A stretch of 64,000 nucleotides of DNA from Plasmodium malariae (Eukaryota; Apicomplexa; Aconoidasida; Haemosporida; Plasmodiidae). Made by a program: the position numbers and the translations under genes. The stretch spans positions 1 to 64,000 of the forward strand of contig NW_021638309.1 in the NCBI RefSeq assembly GCF_900090045.1. Reading direction: 5' to 3'. The notes under the pieces were generated by a model. It ran no database searches. It was not told the origin of the DNA and worked only from the letters and a program-made list of their open reading frames with translations. Below are positions 26,619 through 39,400 of this stretch, in pieces. The number at the start of each line of letters is the position of its first letter. The first letter of the stretch is position 1.

Positions 26619-29167
26619 GATATTCATTTTTAGAATTGTAATATATACATTGAGGAATAAATTTACAATAATATATTTTTAATTACAAATGTTTCTACAT
26701 TTATTTTTCTAATTTCTTTTTTATATATTTTTATGAAAACTAAATAATATATATATAATTTCGATGCATTTTACAGCAGACACAAAAAATAAAAACTCTA
26801 TATATTAAAAAAATTTTATATTAAATATATTTTCAAAAAAGCATTTTTAATAAAGATAAAAAAAATTTTAATCTTTTCAAAAATATTTAAATTATATAGT
26901 ATAATTATACTATATAGTTGATTAATTAAATTGTTTTTTTACTAATCCTTCAAAAAACAAATAAAAAAAAATATAAGTTTTCAGAATATTTCTCTATATT
27001 GTATTTATATAGTATACGGTATATATAGAATATAGAATGTATAAATTATAGATAATACGTTGCACTATATATTGAGATAATTATATCTAATTATTAATTT
27101 ATTGTTTTAATAACAATTCTAATTTTATAGAAATTATATTTATGAAATACTCCTTATGACAATTAAGTAAAATTAATTATTTTAATAATTTAATAATGAC
27201 AATAATAAACGAAGAAGAAAATATGTTTTATGGAATTTTATATTACATTAATTATAACACTTTCATTTTTTAAAAGGTTGTAATGAATTTAAAAAATCTT
27301 AATTATATATTACAAGAAAAACTTTACAAAAAAATATATATGTTCTAAAAGTAAATAAATTGCAATTTTCGATTAATTTATCGTATTATCTAAAAGTTAA
27401 TGTTTCTTATTTAATTTAATTCTTATCTTTATTTGCTAGTGTAATGTTTTTAAATTCTCAACTTCATTTTTCTTTTTTCAATAAACTATGTACTCAAAAA
27501 AAATGTTAATTTAATAAAACCGAAAAAAAGCAGTAATTAGTGTATTACATGTATTATTATTAAAATATTATTTAATTAATGATATATTTTTTTAATTTTG
27601 TTATAATTAAATTAAATATTTTGTTTGTTAGTCAATTTATTTTACTTCAGATATCTAATATATTTTTATAAATAGAAATATATCAAAATTATACAGTTTT
27701 AATAATATAATATGTATAAGTATCCTTTCGTATAGTGGAAATTTGTAGTATTACACTAAACTAATAATTTATTCATATAATTACTGTTAAAATTATAGTA
27801 TCACTAATGTGCTAGTTATTTCGCAGAAATAGGATAAAACGTAATACCTGAAACTTAAACTAAAAGCTATACCCGTATTTATGAATTATATATAAGAAAT
27901 TACTATTAATTTTGTTTTATCCAATAGATGGGTGTTATTTTTATGAATTAATTAGTAGTTATCAGTATAATCTAGAAATATTTTTATATATTTTTGCAGT
28001 AATATTAAAATATGATATAATATATTTATAGACAATAATAAAACATATCTTAAATATATAAATAAATACCAATACAATAATAAAATACTGTATAATATAT
28101 ATTTCTTTTAATTTCGTCTAATGTTGATTTAAATATATTCTGTTACATATCAAATTCTCCCAAAATCACTGTTTCACCCAGGTACGAAAAAAGATTTATA
28201 CATATTATTTATGAGCATGTGATTAAATTTGATTTTTTAATTTAATTTTTGAACAAAATATAAAATAAAAACAATATAGAATACATTTTTTTTATTCCCT
28301 ATTTAACATATATTTAATTAATTTTTTCGAAATCAAATAAAAATTATATTTAAGTACAATAGTAAAACAATAAACATTTTTAACTATTCAATTAATGTAG
28401 TGACATAATATGTCATAATTATTAAATAATTATAGATAATAGATATTCGAATAAATATTTTCTAATTATATATTTATAATTTTATATTTATACAATGCAA
28501 ATGAAACAAGTATTCTGTTAATTTTTTTTTTTGTAGATGGTACATTCTCTAAGATATTCTATCAAAAATATATCGTATATAATAAATATAAGGTTTTCAC
28601 TTAAATTAAATATATATATATATATATCAATAAACCTAAATATATTCAACTCCTTTCATAAAATATCAAAAAAGTCACATTTATTTTTAACTTAAGGATA
28701 GTAACACATTTTCTTAATAGCTACAATATATAGTAAAATTAGACAAGTAGAATGCACGATATAGAAAGAAACAGTTATTTTTTAATATATAAATTATTAC
28801 GAGAATTTAATAAAGATTTACATATTATGATATAGCATATCTATTCTAAAATAAAAACATATATTTTTCATGAAAAATATTATAAACACAAAAATATACA
28901 TATATATAATGTCATATATATTTAATCAAGATTAATTTGTACATTAAATGTATATTATAATACATTATGATATTTTAATTCAAAATAAATTGGAGAACAT
29001 AATTTTTTATAACGAACCATAAAATATTTCACTTTTACACACGTGTATTTATTATTTAAAAAAAAAAAAAATTATGTTTATTAAGAATATATCACTAAAA
29101 ATATCACAGATATTATGTCATATTTATAACCTACTTACAGAAAACTATATACTAGAAATTATATATT
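26619..29167. other. Intergenic DNA between fam-l and fam-m loci
   Basis: Upstream element at 27009-27060; otherwise AT-rich flank with no gene seen. Confidence 0.5.
27009..27060 (-). promoter_or_regulatory. fam upstream element (gene at 25650-26618)
   Basis: ATATAGAATATAGAATGTAT then AAATTATAGATAATACG on the plus strand, about 390-440 bp upstream of the start codon. Confidence 0.55.
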
Positions 29168-30068
29168 TCACTCAGTCATATACTTAATTCTTTTATATTT
29201 TTCATTATTCCTTAAGATCTTATAAATTGCAACTATAATCATAACAGATAATATAACGAAAAGTATACTAGATAATATTGTATAAAGATTGTATCATCTA
29301 CTCTTTTGCCAGAACTCAATAATTTTTTTCAAAGCATGCTGGATTGGATGTGAAACTATTGTAATATTGTTCCATGCTTCACTTAAAGGCTTTATTCCTT
29401 GTAGCATTGGTATACCTATTCCCAAGAAGATAAAAATTAAAAATATGGCAACTCCAAATCCGTAACTTCTAAATTTTTTTTTTTTTAAACCAATATCAAG
29501 AATTCTCCTATTACCTTCATGAATATTATCATAATCTTACTTTTTAATCCATTTTTTTTCAAAATGGAAATGTTTTCCATGAAACATCCCATTATTATAA
29601 TCCACAACTTCTATATATAATCCCCCCTTATTTAACGAATTTCTATTTAATTGTTTATTTTTTCCATGAGTATATTTATCATTATTACATATATATCTTT
29701 GTTTATTCATTCAATTATACGGAATCTCTTCTTTTAAATATATATTATTTGAATATTTATCCTGTTTATATGTTGCCAGTGATCGATAATTTCTTATATC
29801 TGATTTTTTACCAAAGTTAAAGACTTCATCATATGATTTGATAAATGAGCTCTAAAAATAATAAATAAAGTAATTATTTGCTATTTAATATAATTAATAA
29901 TTAATTGTTTAAAATACATTATTGCAATTAATACATATAATAAAATGAATAATCGAAATATCATTAAATTCTATTATCATACCACATCATTGTTAAAGTG
30001 ACATAAACAAGTTACAAGGATAAACATAGAAATTTTAAAAAATAATATTGACTATTGTTTTGTTCCAT
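29168..30068 (-). pseudogene. fam-m pseudogene (exon 1 frameshift, three in-frame stops)
   Basis: Family alignment gives exon 1 30068-29983, intron 29982-29852 (131 nt, GTATGATAAT...TTTTTAG) and exon 2 29851-29168. Exon 1 is 86 nt, one short of the usual 87, and hits a TAA in the shifted frame. Exon 2 keeps its full frame (227 codons) but carries TGA at 29711-29713, TAA at 29537-29539 (inside the basic WIKK.DYD block) and TGA at 29294-29296. Still recognisable are RSLAT in place of the RLLAK motif, VVDYNNGMFHGKHFHFEKKW, KILRNNEKYKRIKYMTE and two hydrophobic stretches. With four independent lesions and an intact intron, this is a decaying but fairly young pseudogene rather than an assembly error. 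The splice sites are still consensus. Confidence 0.88.
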
Positions 30069-30460
30069 TATATATATATTTAATATTCTAATATATATAG
30101 AACGGGAAAAAAATAATATAGAAGAATATCCTATAAAAAATGTAAGACGCTGTATTTATTTAAGAGTATATTTTAATTATTTCTTCTTAAAATCTTAGTA
30201 AAATTTATATAACTATAAATCATTTTATAATATTTTTACAAAGAACAATAAATTTTTAAACCTATTATAAATATTTTACCTTAATATTATCTATAAAAAA
30301 ACAATATACATCAAAATAAATATATTTGAATTTATTCATAAATATTTAAAACATATACATTAATTATGTCATATACCCTACTAATTAAGTGATTTTTTTA
30401 TTAATATGTTTTAAATAAAAAAAAATAAAGTATTTAGTAATATTTTATTGTGGTAAGTTC

Positions 30461-30497
30461 ATATAGAATACATAACATAGAGAATATAGAAAATACA
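30461..30497 (-). promoter_or_regulatory. fam upstream element (pseudogene at 29168-30068)
   Basis: CATAGAGAATATAGAAAATA on the plus strand, about 393-429 bp upstream of the old start codon. It is retained although the gene is dead. Confidence 0.55.
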
Positions 30498-32504
30498 ATT
30501 TTCATCATGTTAGGAGGATAATTAATAATTTTTATGATGATTTCCTGCTAACTATAAAATTATTAGTATTATAATTTGGATAAACTAGTTATTCGTAATA
30601 AAATATTATTATATCATGATTATAATAGCATTAAATTATTAAAGAAATAATATTTTGTTATATGTTAATAATATCAGATGCTTTAGTTAATCTATAAGCA
30701 TATATAATTATATATATTCTGTAATATATTTAAAAAATATAATATACATGCTACTAATTTATCTACGAAAAAATATATATTTTAAAGGAAGTTGATTGAT
30801 TTTTTATTTTTGTTTCATAATTTATAAAAATTATAACTTTTAGTTATGTGCAATATATACTCTATTATTTCTATATTAGAAAAATTTATATACATTCACT
30901 TAATTTTTTTAATTTTAATATAGTTAATTTACATATATAGAAGAAACATTAATATATGTAAAAAAAAAGAAAAGTGCAAATGCGTGTTTTCAAAATAAAT
31001 TATTTCATGTATCAATATATGTATATATTATTTTGATTAAATAAAATATTAAAAAAAATTATAGCATAATTTAATATTAAATAATAACACATATATATAT
31101 ATTTTATTAAAACTTTTATTATCAATATTTTCGTTTTCGCCATATAGTAATTCCATATAATCTAGTTACGTTTTTACTAGTTACTAAGTATGCTTTTAAA
31201 AATAATAAATATACATATGTTTTTTAATTGAATAAAGAGTGCTTTTTTTTATTATGAAACTAAAACATATATATTGGTATTATATTATGAATTTTATCTG
31301 AATCTATAAAAAATTAAATTTTACAAAAGTAAATGACTTGAAAAAGAATATAATGAGTTAAGTTATATTTGATACACGTTTAATTAAGCATTGTGAGACA
31401 AAACAAAATGGAGTATCTTCTTCAATATACATTATTCATAATTATCAAATGGAAAAAAATAATTAATTATAACCTATAAAAAAATAATTCTTTCATCCAT
31501 TTTTACTTTTTATTTTTTAAATTATCATTATTAATTTGAAGAAGTTACTAAAACATAATATAAACTAATTTATATTTATATAAATCTCAAAAATATAATT
31601 AAAAGTTTACTCAACATTTTTTTAGACAATCCTAAATAATAGAACATATATATATATATATGAATATATAAAACATTATATTATTACAAAAAAAACATGT
31701 ATACTTTCATTTCCATTAATGGATAATATTATTTTTATAGATACTAAACCTATATTTAGTATACTATAATTATGAAAAAACAAAGGTAAAAAATAAAAAA
31801 TATGAATATATTATTAATTAATTTATAATTACGCTTAATTTATTAAGTTAATCCTTTAATTATATAAATAATAAAAAATATATATATAATATATTTATTT
31901 TAAAAATATCGTTAAATAATTAGTTAAAGAAGTTTTCACAATTGCATTTGCTCACAAATAAGAACGATTATAAAAGATATACTCTTTTTCTTCTTTTTTT
32001 CATTCGTTTGTAAATTATTAATATCTTAAAGTTAGTAAACAGTTATATATAATATATATTAAAAAAATATGTTATTTCATTATACGTTTTTAACTCCTAA
32101 TTTAAAATATGCAAAAAAAAAGACATCTAATGAAATTGTATTTATAATAAATGTTCTAATATACAATTTTCACAAAACTTATTTTATAAAATAATTACTA
32201 ATTTGCTTTAGGAAAAAAATATATATATATTAATAAAACAGTTTACATCCCATTCTTTCTATCATGTACAAAACAATACACATTTGTCTATAGTTTAAAA
32301 TTAATAATAGTCTTTTTTAACTGTTTCAACAAAAAATAATTTTAGACCTGAAAATAACAAAAAAAAAAAAAATTTAAAGCACCAATTCTCATAAAAAAAA
32401 TACAAATTAACATACAGCTTCGACAAAATTATATGGATTGTATTATTTTGTATTAATTTTGACACACCAACATATTTTTTCATAAGAATATATTGAAATA
32501 TGCT

Positions 32505-32526
32505 TATATATATATATATATATATA
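32505..32526. repeat. (TA)11 microsatellite
   Basis: Perfect TA dinucleotide run in the 3' flank of a fam-l pseudogene. Similar shorter runs lie at 25373-25390, 39815-39834 and 51232-51249. Confidence 0.9.
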
Positions 32527-32780
32527 ACTCATAATATTTAATAATACTGAAAATACTTCTTAAAGTACAAAATGAAAAACATGAAAACATTTAAATTTAC
32601 AAAAAAACTAAGAACATATTTGTTTATACTAGTTTGTAAAAATGTTTACTTTATGTATGTTTATGTATCTAATTTTTATAGTTATTGATATATTTATTGT
32701 ATATATGATTAAATATATTATATATATTAGTACTTATCGAATATTTCTTTACAGAAGTAAACATTTTCTCTATTGTATAT

Positions 32781-33745
32781 TTACCTTTTCTTGATCTTAA
32801 TTTTTTCATATTTTATAACTTTTTTGTGGTAATATACAATTCGTAATATAATTGTAACTCCAAATATAAAGAGAGGTAGAAAATAAATTATACTGCTAAA
32901 AAAAGGAATAACAATGAAAGACATTTTCTTATCTTTTTGAGCTTCTATTACTATACTACCCAACCACCATAAAGGGGATTTCCATAACCAATTTTTTAAA
33001 GGACCCATACAACCGTCTCCAAAGTTCGAATTCAATGCCTTGTAGAACTCACATACAAGTGCAAAACTCCCAGATATATGTAATATAATTGGTATTATTA
33101 GTAAGGAAAACAATAATAGAGGTAAAACCATTCGTAATCTGTACTTTTTAAGTATTATTTTTTTGTAAACTTTATTGGTAATTGTTCTGTTATATCTAAG
33201 AAAATGTTCGTAATCAAGTTCTTTGAATATTTTTTTTCTAAATTGGAATAATTTTTCGTTTCAAATATACAAGATTTTTTTTTCATGAGTAGTTTATCAC
33301 ATCCGAAAACACTGATGAACTTCCATTTGTTCTTTTCTTTATTCCCAAGTGCTCTTCCATATTATTAGATATATACTTTTGTTTTTCCTTAATTTTATTA
33401 TTTAGCATTACTTCTTTTAATCCTACACCTCTTGAATCCTTATCCTGAATATATTTTTCCAGTAAACGAAAAGATCTTATATATATAGTTTTGTGATGAT
33501 CGTAGCTTCTATCCAAAGATTTGTTAAGAGAGCACTAATAAAGAAAAAAAAATTTTATTATTTAGTGAGTTAAAAATATCTTAATAAAAAATAGTACTAA
33601 TAAAAATAAAAAACGAAAAACAAAAATAATATAAATATCCTGAAATAATATTATCGTACCATATAAACGTAAAAATAACACATTCAACTTAAAAGTACAA
33701 CGTAGAAATTTTAAAGAATAGCGTTGATTTAATTTTTTGTTCCAT
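32781..33745 (-). pseudogene. fam-l pseudogene (several frameshifts and a nonsense codon)
   Basis: Exon 1 33745-33660 (86 nt) has a frameshift near 33697-33702 and, in the family frame, a TGA (33684-33686) where other members have Trp. Intron 33659-33535 (125 nt, GTACGATAAT...TTATTAG). Exon 2 33534-32781 is broken at least twice: near 33305-33325, before the MKKKSC-IFETK block, and in a poly-A tract at about 33228-33236 (8 A where the intact paralogue has 9, in the EKKIFKELD codons). Visible family parts are RLLEK at exon 2 residues 23-27, the FETK block, KELDYEHFLRYNRT, TM1 (VLPLLLFSLLIIPIIL), a Cys/Trp loop, TM2 and the tail YYHKKVIKYEKIKIKKR. A gene with damage in both exons is unlikely to be expressed as a full protein. 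Confidence 0.88.
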
Positions 33746-35744
33746 AATATACATCTGTAATAAGGTGATATACTGATTTAGTTTATAATTAACAATAATA
33801 AAATATACTTTTAATGTTAAAGAAAACTATTATTATTTATTAAATTTTTTTTTTAATTTCTCTTACTGAAAACATAATAAAAAATTTCATAACACTAATT
33901 TTTCTTTTACATAAGAAACAAGGAACACAAACTTCAAAAATAAGTTATAAAAGTTTTACTGTAATGCTATTTTTAAAAAAGATATATTTAGTTAAAATTG
34001 TATAAATATAAATCATTAATAAATATTCAAAATCTATAAATTATTTATTTAATATAGTAAACTAATTTAATAATCTTTTTATCAATTTCTTTAAAAAGTA
34101 TATATATAATTTTTTAATATATATATATTGATTATATATAGAAGACCGTATGTAGAGAATATAGATAATACATTTCTTTTTATGTTAAAAGAACAATCAC
34201 GTATTTCAATAATGTTTTCCTAATAATAATTCTAATATTATAAATATTATATTATGGAAAACTTGTTTATTTCTAGAAATATATTAATTATTATACTAGA
34301 ATAATAATACTAATAATAATAAATTAAGAAAATAATATATTGTACAAATTTTGATTCTTTTTATTTGCAGTATTGAAATTATTTATTATACAAACATATG
34401 CATTATATTACATTTTATAATATGTTTTAAATATATAATTTATAACAAAATACCTAATCTAATAAAAAAGCATAAATTTCAAAGGTAATTTAAGAATGAT
34501 CTTTCATCGTTGTAATATAATTTTTGAATATTATTGTACCTAACTATATATAATTTATACTGTTGTTATTTAATAAGTTAGCAAATTTATGGACGTATCA
34601 TTGTTTTCTTTTTTATTTTATACATAAATTTAGAAAAAATATAATAAAAATAAAACAAAAAATTATAGAGCAATTCCTGTATAATATGCATTAATATATG
34701 AATAATCATGGTATTAAAATACACTACTTTAACTATCTAAACAATAAGGAGGAACTTAATTTTTTGTTATCAAAATAATTTATCATATATAATTAATTTT
34801 TATAAAAAGCTTTTAACTCTAAAAGCTTACATTATATAAAATATAAATGAGAAGTATTTTTTAAATCACTCATTCAAATACAAATCTGCATCGATTGAAA
34901 AATAGATGATGTTCTATAAATAATTCATATTTTAAAGGATAATACTATTATCATTAATTTATAATTCCATACCTCAAGTATAAAAATTTTTTTTAAATAT
35001 ATAAAATGTATTCTTATATCAAATTAGTTGTGAAAAATATATTTCTCATAGTAACCCTTTTTAAAAGTATTATTCAAATTATAGATTGTAACCATAAAAA
35101 AAATAAATAAATATTTGTTAAAAATATAAATTACTTCACTTGTCGTGTAGTGTTATATTAATTTTTTTTCGTATAATAAATTAAACCATCTTATATTTAT
35201 TATAATATAAGTTTATGTAAAGCATTTACACATAAAATTTTTACATATAGATAACATATGTTTCTTAAGAATATTGAGTAATATAAATATTACATTTATA
35301 TTTTGAGAAAAATGTATGTGTATATATATATACTACATAAGAGTACTAAATTACATCAAAGTAATACATTATAATAATAAATCAAATGTAGAAACATTCA
35401 AACTGTTAAACAAATACAATATTTTTTTCTTTGCTTTTGTGCATAAAGGTATATGTGTGTTCTATCTATGCTGAATAAAAACATATCTATAAGTTTACAA
35501 CCGTTATTCTTATATAATCATATAATTTCATTATTCATAAAGAAAAACTACATTAGATAGATGAAAAACATTATTTTGAAAAATAACATATTAATTATAA
35601 CTTGGCTTTTACTGAATGTCCTTCTAATTCAGTAATTAATTTTAATAGTTTTACAATTACATAAATAACCATTAAAATCCATAACATACTAACAACTATA
35701 CAGTTGTACCTCTGTTTTCATAATTAATTAATACTCGTAGTATT
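33746..35744. other. 5' flank of the fam-l pseudogene at 32781
   Basis: Upstream element at 34141-34171. Near 35381-35440 a copy of the fam-type 3' flank block (GAAACATTCAAACTGTTAAA) lies about 300 bp downstream of the exported-protein relic at 35745. No gene. Confidence 0.5.
34141..34171 (-). promoter_or_regulatory. fam upstream element (pseudogene at 32781-33745)
   Basis: TGTAGAGAATATAGATAATA on the plus strand, nearly identical to the element of the 3504 gene, about 396-426 bp upstream of the old start codon. Confidence 0.6.
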
Positions 35745-36450
35745 TCTTATCCTAATATATATAACAAATTTCCTAATGAGATAAAAAATAAAAAAAGTAA
35801 TAAAAATACTATAAAATATATCTATAGATTAAATGCTAAAGTGATACTCATAGAGGTTGAATATTTTAAATTATGATTCTACATAGTTTCCTTATATATT
35901 CTGTATTTATATATAGGAATAAATCTCCCATATGTTTTTTCTAAAATAGTGCATCTATCACTGCAAATGACTTACGCAAAACATAATTTTATATCTTTTC
36001 TAATCTTTTGCCTACAGAACTTGAGTTATCGTTATACTTATACTAAACATATTCAATATATTCTGATATAGCATTATTATTTGTATTACCTGACCACCGT
36101 ACCCATTCTCTAATAACTTATTTTTAGTTATATATTATTTGTATCCTTTTCAATCTGTAATAATAATATAACAGTTATTTAAACTATTGTTCCTTATATG
36201 TTGCTTTAATTAACTAGAGTTATATCAGTGATATACCTCTATAAAAAGAAAATATTTTCATTATTTATAACGTGATAAATTTACTTATGCATAAACAATA
36301 TTTTCTAAAAAGTATATATATATATATAATATGAAGTAGTAAAAAATATAAAGAAAATTTTTCATATGTTATCATCATATCCCATTGTTACAATAATGGT
36401 ATGTCTGTATAAAAATTATAGATGTAGGAGTTTTAACTTAAAAAATGTTA
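35745..36450 (-). pseudogene. Relic of a two-exon exported-protein gene (copy 2)
   Basis: The most decayed of three colinear relics. An exon 1-like piece (about 36370-36450) reads KTPTSIIFIQTYHYCNNG then stops. A possible acceptor TTTTTATAG lies near 36240. At 35765-35830 a hydrophobic segment (IVFLLLFLFFISLGNLLYIL) aligns in frame with the membrane segment of the copy at 6590. Many stops lie between. Recognised mainly through position and similarity to the other two copies. Confidence 0.4.
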
Positions 36451-39400
36451 CAATTTTTCTTTTACGTTAGAATACATTAGCACTATAATATTTTCAACCA
36501 GGTAAAATAATATTTTTATATTCATAAGATAATAACAAAAGTATAAATTTATTTTCTTTGCTATTCTAATTTATTTTTAAAATGAATATAAAGCTTCATA
36601 AATAAAATACAAATACAAAGTATAAAAGGAAAAAATGATTTTAAAAATATTCTCATAAATACTTCCAATAAAATTAATAAAAAAAGAGCAACTTCATATA
36701 AAATAATTTTTGCTAACACTAATTTTATTAATAAATTATAAAAATATGTATATATATTAATAGTCCAACATGACAATTCTATATTTTTATTACCAATAAT
36801 TTCCAGAATAAAACTATAATTAAATCACTTTTATATAGATTAAAAATTTTATTTCATAATTAAAATAAAAAATAAATTAGCAGTGAGAATAGGTATATTA
36901 ACATATAGTTGGGATATAGATATTAATTTTTTTTGAATTTCCTAATAATAATCTTAGTTATTTGTACATATTATGCCATTTTAACATAACTATACAGTTG
37001 AAAAATATATGTTATTGTATACCATATAATAGTGTACAAAGGAACAAAAAAAATAAAATAAAAAAAGAAAATCATTTTCTTATAGCAAAAATTATAATTT
37101 ACCATATTCCATATATCTACAAAATGTAGGACATATATAGCTTAATAATTCAAAAATTATTTTCAAGGAACTAATTCACACACAAAATTTTGATTTATTA
37201 AAAAGTATTAACAATTTAACCCTTTCATACATACTTATCTTGTTATTTTAATTGGAAATTTATAATTTTTATATAATTTAAAATGATACATTTTACTTAA
37301 TATAAATAGAATGAAACTTATAAAACTTAAAAATTTAGCAAATTATATTATTTTTACAGAAAAAAAAGAAATATAAATTTATAGTTTTATAAAATTGATA
37401 GCATTAAAAAAAACAATTAAACTATAAAAGTAAATTTAGTATAATTATATTTTCATTAATTTTGATAAACAACGAAAAACAAAATTATATTAAAAATATC
37501 ATCTTATATAAAATAATTTAGAACATGAAAATGTATAGCTAAAAAATTCGTAAAGATAATTTATAAAATATCATACGATAAAATTTAGGAAAAACTTTAA
37601 TGCGTTATTTATATTTTTGACTAGATGATAAAGGAAATAATAATGTATGTATTTTTTGTTACATTATAAATAAATATTAACCAGAATCATACATTAAATT
37701 AAGGCTATTATGTAACTAAAAAGAAATAAATTGGATATTTATGGAATATATATATAAAAGAAGAACTATATATATCACATTCTGTTTTTTTAATATAGTG
37801 TGCATAAAAAATTATAAAAATAGAATATATTATTGTAAATGAACAATAATAAATTTATAATAATTTGTGTAGGAAAATTATTTTTCTAAAAAAATAATTA
37901 ATTAAAAAAAATAGCTAAAATCTTAAATTTTTAATATTCTTCATAATTCATATTATCTTGTGATATTTCATAAAAATAATACAATTATTTTTTCGTTTAT
38001 TGTTATCATTTTCACATAATATATATATTTATATATATTGATATAAATATATTTAAGAATATTCTTCTTTCACAGTCTTTAAATAAATCCTTAATTTGAA
38101 TATCTCTTAGTTTGTTAAAATTTACAAACTTTTTTTCATATAAAAGATTATTACAGCGCTTCTTAAAAAATTTAGCTATCTAATATGAAGAATGAATAAT
38201 GATAAATACTACATACACATATAAACTTTTATTTATTTATTATTTTCTAAATTTCCTTATAATTAATGTATGAGATAATTTTTAGAGTATTAATTTATTC
38301 TTGTATTTTGTATACATGTATTTATTAAAAATATTTATCCAAATTTAATTTATATACTTATTCATATTCAGTAATATGAAAGAATACACTAGAAATTACT
38401 TTAATTCTTCTTGAAATATTTAATTAGTTTCTAAGTTAATACACATATTATAATTTTTTTTCATTATTAAATACATTTAGTTATCTTATATATATAATAT
38501 TTATATAATTCCCTTAGTATTTAAAAATTTTTTGTAGATATAATGTCACCTGTAAAATGCATTTCTAATAAATATACCTGTCGTAATAATATATTAGGTT
38601 TCTTTTAATTGACTTCATTGTTAATATTATAATAATAATGCTGTATATAAATTTGGTTATTTTAATATTTTGTTTAAAAATTAATTGTATTATGCTTATT
38701 TTCACTGAAATTATTGCTTTCCAATTGTTTCATTAAATAATATTTTTTCAATTATCCTTATTATAGAACTACAAAATCATTTCTACAATGCTAATACTAC
38801 TACAATTATTATGTAAGTACGCTAGCGAAAACATAAATATGTTAAAATAATTTCTAAAATGAGGACAATTACGAGCTTTACTCACGTGTCTTTTATTTTA
38901 GTCTAAAATTTAACCCATGTATATTTTTTCTAATTAATTAATTTTTATTAAACATATATATGAATTTCATATTACAAATAAGTTAACATATATTAATCTA
39001 ATATTATTGCTACAAGCAAATAAAAAAAAAAATTACAAAAAATATGGGGTAAGTTTTTTTTCATGTTCCAAGTGAATTAATACTTTATATGCAAAATTGC
39101 CCATACGAGTGTTTGTACATGTTTTTAATTATTAAATGTGTATACTTCCTTACATGATTGTTTATTATTCATGGTGAATTTTATAAATATGTGCATGTAT
39201 CATTAAGTCCATTTCACCCATATCCATATTATGTATATGTATAAATTTTGTCCCATTTCCCTAGAACTAAGAACTTTTATGTTTTCCCTTTATGTCTTTA
39301 TACTTTGCACATTTGAATTAAGTTCGTCTATTGACTTTCAAGAAGCATAGACCTAACATCCTCATTACACTCTCTACAGGAATCTTATAAAGCTAAAAAA

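Larger units (their letters stand above)
30069..32780. other. Intergenic DNA between fam-m and fam-l pseudogenes
   Basis: Upstream element at 30461-30497. The fam-l 3' flank homology runs from about 31480. A (TA)11 run is at 32505-32526 and the conserved 3' block at about 32577-32620. No gene. Confidence 0.5.

Noticed and set aside
32301..32483. 60-codon minus-strand ORF downstream of the fam-l pseudogene; likewise 42613-42813
   Set aside because: Lies in the conserved 3' flank shared as DNA among fam-l loci; no consistent frame across copies.
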